DNA from: Sipunculus nudus
Taxonomy: Eukaryota > Annelida > Sipuncula > Golfingiida > Sipunculidae
Reading direction: 5' to 3'
Length of the DNA: 64,000 bases
NCBI GenBank assembly: GCA_026874595.1
Contig: CM049320.1
Coordinates: 5,211,464-5,275,463, forward strand
Shown: in pieces, positions 60,849-64,000 of the stretch
Layout: every line of letters begins with the position of its first letter
How positions within the stretch are numbered: position 1 is the first letter of the stretch
Translations under genes and position numbers: made by a program
The notes under the pieces: model-generated
Told to the model about the DNA's origin: nothing
Database searches by the model: none
Seen by the model: only the letters and a program-made list of their open reading frames with translations

Positions 60849-61594
60849 TCATCCTCTCTGTAGTATGGCTGGAAATCCATTGAACAGAAAGTAAATTAAG
60901 ACCAGGGCAGGAGGAAGTATGGCGCAGATAAAACAGACATTAGCAATTATTCCATATTTGCGTGCTCTCTGATAGTCACTTTTATCAGCCCTCGATTCTG
61001 ACATCAAGGCAAAGATGAAACCGAATAAGCCTGAAAACGGAAAAGAGACCTAATATATAACCATATTTTACATTAGTATGACAGGGGAATCAAGATTGAA
61101 AAACAGTCTAATATATGCAACAATACTAGTACCAACGATTCTTAGGGGATTTAAACAACATATGATATCATTCCATATAATTCATATTTACTGATATCCT
61201 AAACATGAGTATATCAAGTCTTGTAAAAGTATTAGCTAAATCGGAACACACGATTTGCGGAAAACCCCGTTGCACTGCTGCCGCAATATTTAACGTCTAA
61301 ATCGCCAGTCTTACCGAAAGGTAATGGACAGAAGAGGCAAGTTATACTGGACAGACACAGACAACTACTAGGCCTCTTTGGACGGGCCGGGGGCGATGGT
61401 TGGCACACTGTCGTGTTCTTAGCTTGCGGATGAAACAATAATTCTTGTTGTTGCTCTTTGTCTATGTAACCTAATGGCTGTGCGACTTTAGCCATTGGTA
61501 CAGGCTTGGCCACCTGCTCCGAAGATTCTGGCTCAATTATGTGATCGCCATCTGGCAGGTGTGTCACGTGGCCATATGCTGGTACCTCGGCCAT
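60849..61594 (-). CDS. CD225/dispanin (IFITM-like) membrane protein, locus G, intact and divergent
   Basis: Two coding exons, 61315-61594 and 60849-61030, join in phase 1 through a GTAAGA donor and a TTTTCAG acceptor. They give 153 residues, from MAEVPAYGHVTHL to NGFPAILQRG. Residues 1-73 are hydrophilic and end in a Pro-rich PSPPARPKRPSS. The CD225 domain (about 74-145) has helix 1 LSSITCLFCPLPFGLFGFIF, a loop with SESRADKSDYQRARKYG, and helix 2 VCFICAILPPALVLIYFLF. The intron lies at the same CD225 position and phase as in loci A to F, showing common descent. The N-terminal part shares no obvious motif with the others and there is no separate 44-50 bp first exon. An in-frame TAA lies upstream of the ATG, so 61594 is the likely start unless an upstream exon is spliced in. 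Function beyond a membrane protein of this family is not known. Confidence 0.85.
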
Positions 61595-61599
61595 GACTC

Positions 61600-62620
61600 T
61601 GTCCGATGATGATTGGTGCTGCTCGAGGTGCCGCAGACTTGGTTATGTGACCAGCAGGCTTGTAAAACCGAGGGCCTCTTATGAGCTATAATAAATATGA
61701 GGAGTAAAACTGCATAATTATAAATATTAAATTCAATAAGCTTTCCTAACATGCTAATGAATCTATATACAAGTTTTGCGAACTTCCCGTGCATATACAT
61801 ATATATCATTGTGTATATTACATTGTCGTCATGTTCTCATGCTAAGTCTTATCTGTTCATCGAATATAGGAGTTGTCCTTTTTAGGTATCACGACCAGAA
61901 CAACTGATGGTTAAGGATGTAACTGAGAAATATTCCATTCCCTAAGGCTGCCTTTGAAAATTGCATTTCCCAAATACAATTCCGATTTAAAGTATTCCCC
62001 GATAAAGGTAAAAGTGGATGCATGGTGAAACATCTATAGGGCCTTAAAATAAAATTATATTAATAATAATATATTAATATTAAGAATATCAATGATAACA
62101 TTAAGAATAAAAGATGAGTAATAGACATTTGTTCATGCACCTAAATCCAGTTAACATGATTTAATAACTATGTTAGATACGTCCCTCTTTAGAAACCCGT
62201 TATGTTATACTTTACCAAATTTTAATGAACTTACCCGTTGATCAGAGACTGCAAATATAAATGTACACGCTTTTCTCAGACTTGATTGGAACATAGAGTT
62301 ATTAATCCTTCCTTGTATTAAATGCACTTATCAAATGAAGCACGAATCATCGACAAGCATGCCTGTAAAGATGATTTGTGTCTGCCTGAGCGCACCTGGA
62401 AACGTGTGTGTGACCACATGGCTTTTAGACGTGCACGCATGCTATTTGTCATTATACTGTGTTACACCAAGCTAAATGACAAGATATTTATGACAATAAA
62501 TATGCATGTTGTGTGACGCCATGCGTGAAAACTCCATATTATTCTCTCTTCATCTATATTTGACCGGACTTAAAGAATATGTTAACGGTACGCATGCACA
62601 CAGAAAATTGTGGAATTTTC
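61600..62620. other. Noncoding stretch right of locus G
   Basis: AT-rich, with no gene I can support. It would include the upstream region of locus G. Confidence 0.5.
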
Positions 62621-62621
62621 A

Positions 62622-62674
62622 AGGTGATGTTCTCTTTCATGCAATCACACCCTTTTATGTAAACTAAATGCATA

Positions 62675-62720
<46 letters not shown>

Positions 62721-62740
62721 TATGCAAGAGAACATCACCT
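62622..62740. repeat. Imperfect palindrome around a (TA)n core
   Basis: Outer arms AGGTGATGTTCTCTT (62622-62636) and AAGAGAACATCACCT (62726-62740) are exact inverted repeats. Inner arms TGCATATATATGTATA (from 62669) and TATACATATATATGCA (62711-62726) flank a TA run. The left arm holds about 32 extra bases between its outer and inner parts. Confidence 0.9.
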
Positions 62741-62994
62741 ATATATATATACAAGAATGCATGTGCTCTTGACAATCAATTTTCCGAGTCAAAGTACACG
62801 AATGACACAAAATCTTAAAGGAACCTTGCTTTAGGTGACAGGACAGCGGCCGGACATTCCCTCGTGCATTTCCAGTGTGCCTGAAGTAGTTGGCAAAATG
62901 TTAAAATATCGACTCTATTCATGCTGCAGTAATTAATAAAGAGACTGGTTTAATCGAAAATTGGTCTTTTGTCCGTCATGAGTCCGTCTTTTAT

Positions 62995-63692
62995 TGTGTG
63001 CAGCAGTCTTACATTTGTCTGTGTAGCGCTAGCATTGTCCGTTGCCATGGGAGACGCGCGAGCTGGCCCGGCCCACGTGTGGGGTCTGACGTGTAGAAAC
63101 ACAGTGCTAATGCTAATCTGGAACTTTCTGGGCTGGTCGCGCCCGATGAGTGCGTCTTGTAATGTTCTTTGGGCGCGTGTATTATGTATTGTTGGGTTCT
63201 TTGGGATTGTTCGTGAAATAGAAGTTTCTAGAATTTTCGGATTAAAAGTTATAAATAGGGGCTGTTTTTTAGAGCAGGGGAAGAGAGAGAAATATTCCAG
63301 CGGACACGAAAGGGTGTGAGTCAGTTTTGGACCTGTCCCATAATTGCAGTAGTGTCTGGGATTCTACGAACTACGATTTAGTGCGGCCTGTCCCCAGTTT
63401 GCTTTCGGGATTATTACGAGAACCTCACTTTTGGATTACAACAGATTGATTTTGTGATTGGACTATTATTCTCTGAGAAGATTTATGTGAACTGTTCATC
63501 TGGATTATACGTTTTAAAAGACTTGTTGTCGCTGTGACAGTGGTGGTATCCAGGTATTGTACATTTTGTTTATTATACTGTGTAATTGTATTGATTTACT
63601 GTTATACTGTTGTTATACTGTGTAATTGTATTGACTTAGTGTATTGTAATGTTAGGATTTTTTAAAGAATAAATTATGGCTATTTGTTAACA
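62995..63692 (+). mobile_element. LTR-like sequence
   Basis: A segment of higher GC content, about 700 bp, bounded by TG (62995) and CA (63692). It contains TATAAATA (63250-63257) followed about 410 bp later by AATAAA (63668-63673) close to its end, a layout typical of a retrotransposon LTR. A short duplication with TATACTGTGTAATTGTATTG lies at about 63574-63593 and 63614-63633. I could not confirm a target duplication or a primer binding site, so it may be a solo LTR or a host promoter. The open frame at 62969-63319 has no recognisable product. Confidence 0.45.
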
Positions 63693-63698
63693 AACAAG

Positions 63699-63712
63699 TG
63701 ACCCATGGGTCA
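63699..63712. other. Perfect 14-bp palindrome TGACCCATGGGTCA
   Basis: Self-complementary over 14 bp, seven bases beyond the possible LTR end. It resembles a nuclear-receptor-type or AP-1-like palindrome, but its significance is unknown. Confidence 0.5.
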
Positions 63713-64000
63713 TGACGCTCAGCTGCCAAGTATGACCTGCGACATCATGGGCTGAGATTCACAACTTCCAGTCAAATTTTGAAGAACCAATTTGCCAATT
63801 TGTTGAAATTTTCTAGGACAACAGAAATATATATCACCTATGTCTGGTTAAAACATAGTGAAATGATGGTCTGAGGAAAATGTATGATTGTTAAGGTAAC
63901 CAGAACTATTCCCATAGCTTACTTGATACCTGTCAGTCTCAAAAGGAACACCACAAAGGGCAAATATAAGATCAAAATATATAGCAAAAAATCAAGGAAA
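63713..64000. other. Window end, nothing recognised
   Basis: AT-rich sequence without a motif I can name. If the LTR-like segment is a 5' LTR, this would be its internal leader. Confidence 0.4.

Noticed and set aside
62969-63319. 116-residue hydrophobic protein
   Set aside because: It lies within the LTR-like segment, spans the TATA box region and has no recognisable domain.

Overview
This is eukaryotic, intron-bearing, AT-rich DNA from an animal, most likely a marine invertebrate. A mollusc is my best guess, from the style of the dispersed repeats and an expanded CD225 family, but this is not proven. There are no prokaryotic operons, rRNA genes or recognisable tRNAs. Almost every long open frame is either repeat sequence or a fragment of a mobile element. 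The real host genes are small three-exon (one two-exon) genes on the minus strand.

Left end (1-6.4 kb): a decayed Ty3/Gypsy LTR retrotransposon on the minus strand, running off the left edge. Read 5' to 3' it has a primer-binding-site-like sequence, gag with a CCHC knuckle, protease remains, integrase and then reverse transcriptase. Integrase before RT is the Gmr1-type, copia-like gene order. Its integrase-RT linker is split by a 1.79-kb insert with 16-bp terminal inverted repeats and a TTAA target duplication.

CD225/dispanin (IFITM-like) cluster (7.6-61.6 kb): seven minus-strand loci, here called A to G. B (13.6-15.1 kb), E (26.1-27.4 kb) and G (60.8-61.6 kb) have intact coding sequences with matching splice phases. 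A lacks a visible first exon and has lost its normal splice donor. C, D and F are pseudogenes. Most members are followed at their 3' side by a 42-bp minisatellite (six arrays), and their flanks are paralogous, so the region grew by tandem duplication of blocks of about 5-7 kb. A second block-wise repeat occurs at 29.4-31.4, 35.9-37.7 and 42.1-43.6 kb.

Mega-satellite (47.7-60.0 kb): about 186 head-to-tail copies of a 66-bp unit, open in one frame, with a roughly 3.3-kb core in which I see no variant. It lies immediately upstream, on the plus strand, of a 42-bp minisatellite. About 45 bp of its unit can be aligned to that minisatellite, so it looks like a derived amplification of the dispanin-linked repeat. 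A CRE-plus-TATA promoter-like sequence sits about 75-100 bp before it.

Other elements: a degenerate LINE RT (28.6-29.4 kb), an LTR-like sequence (63.0-63.7 kb), many (TA)n tracts including one at a splice acceptor, a perfect 36-bp inverted repeat with a template-switch signature (21.0 kb), and a second CRE/TATA promoter-like site (32.7 kb, minus strand). Long stretches between these hold no gene I can support.
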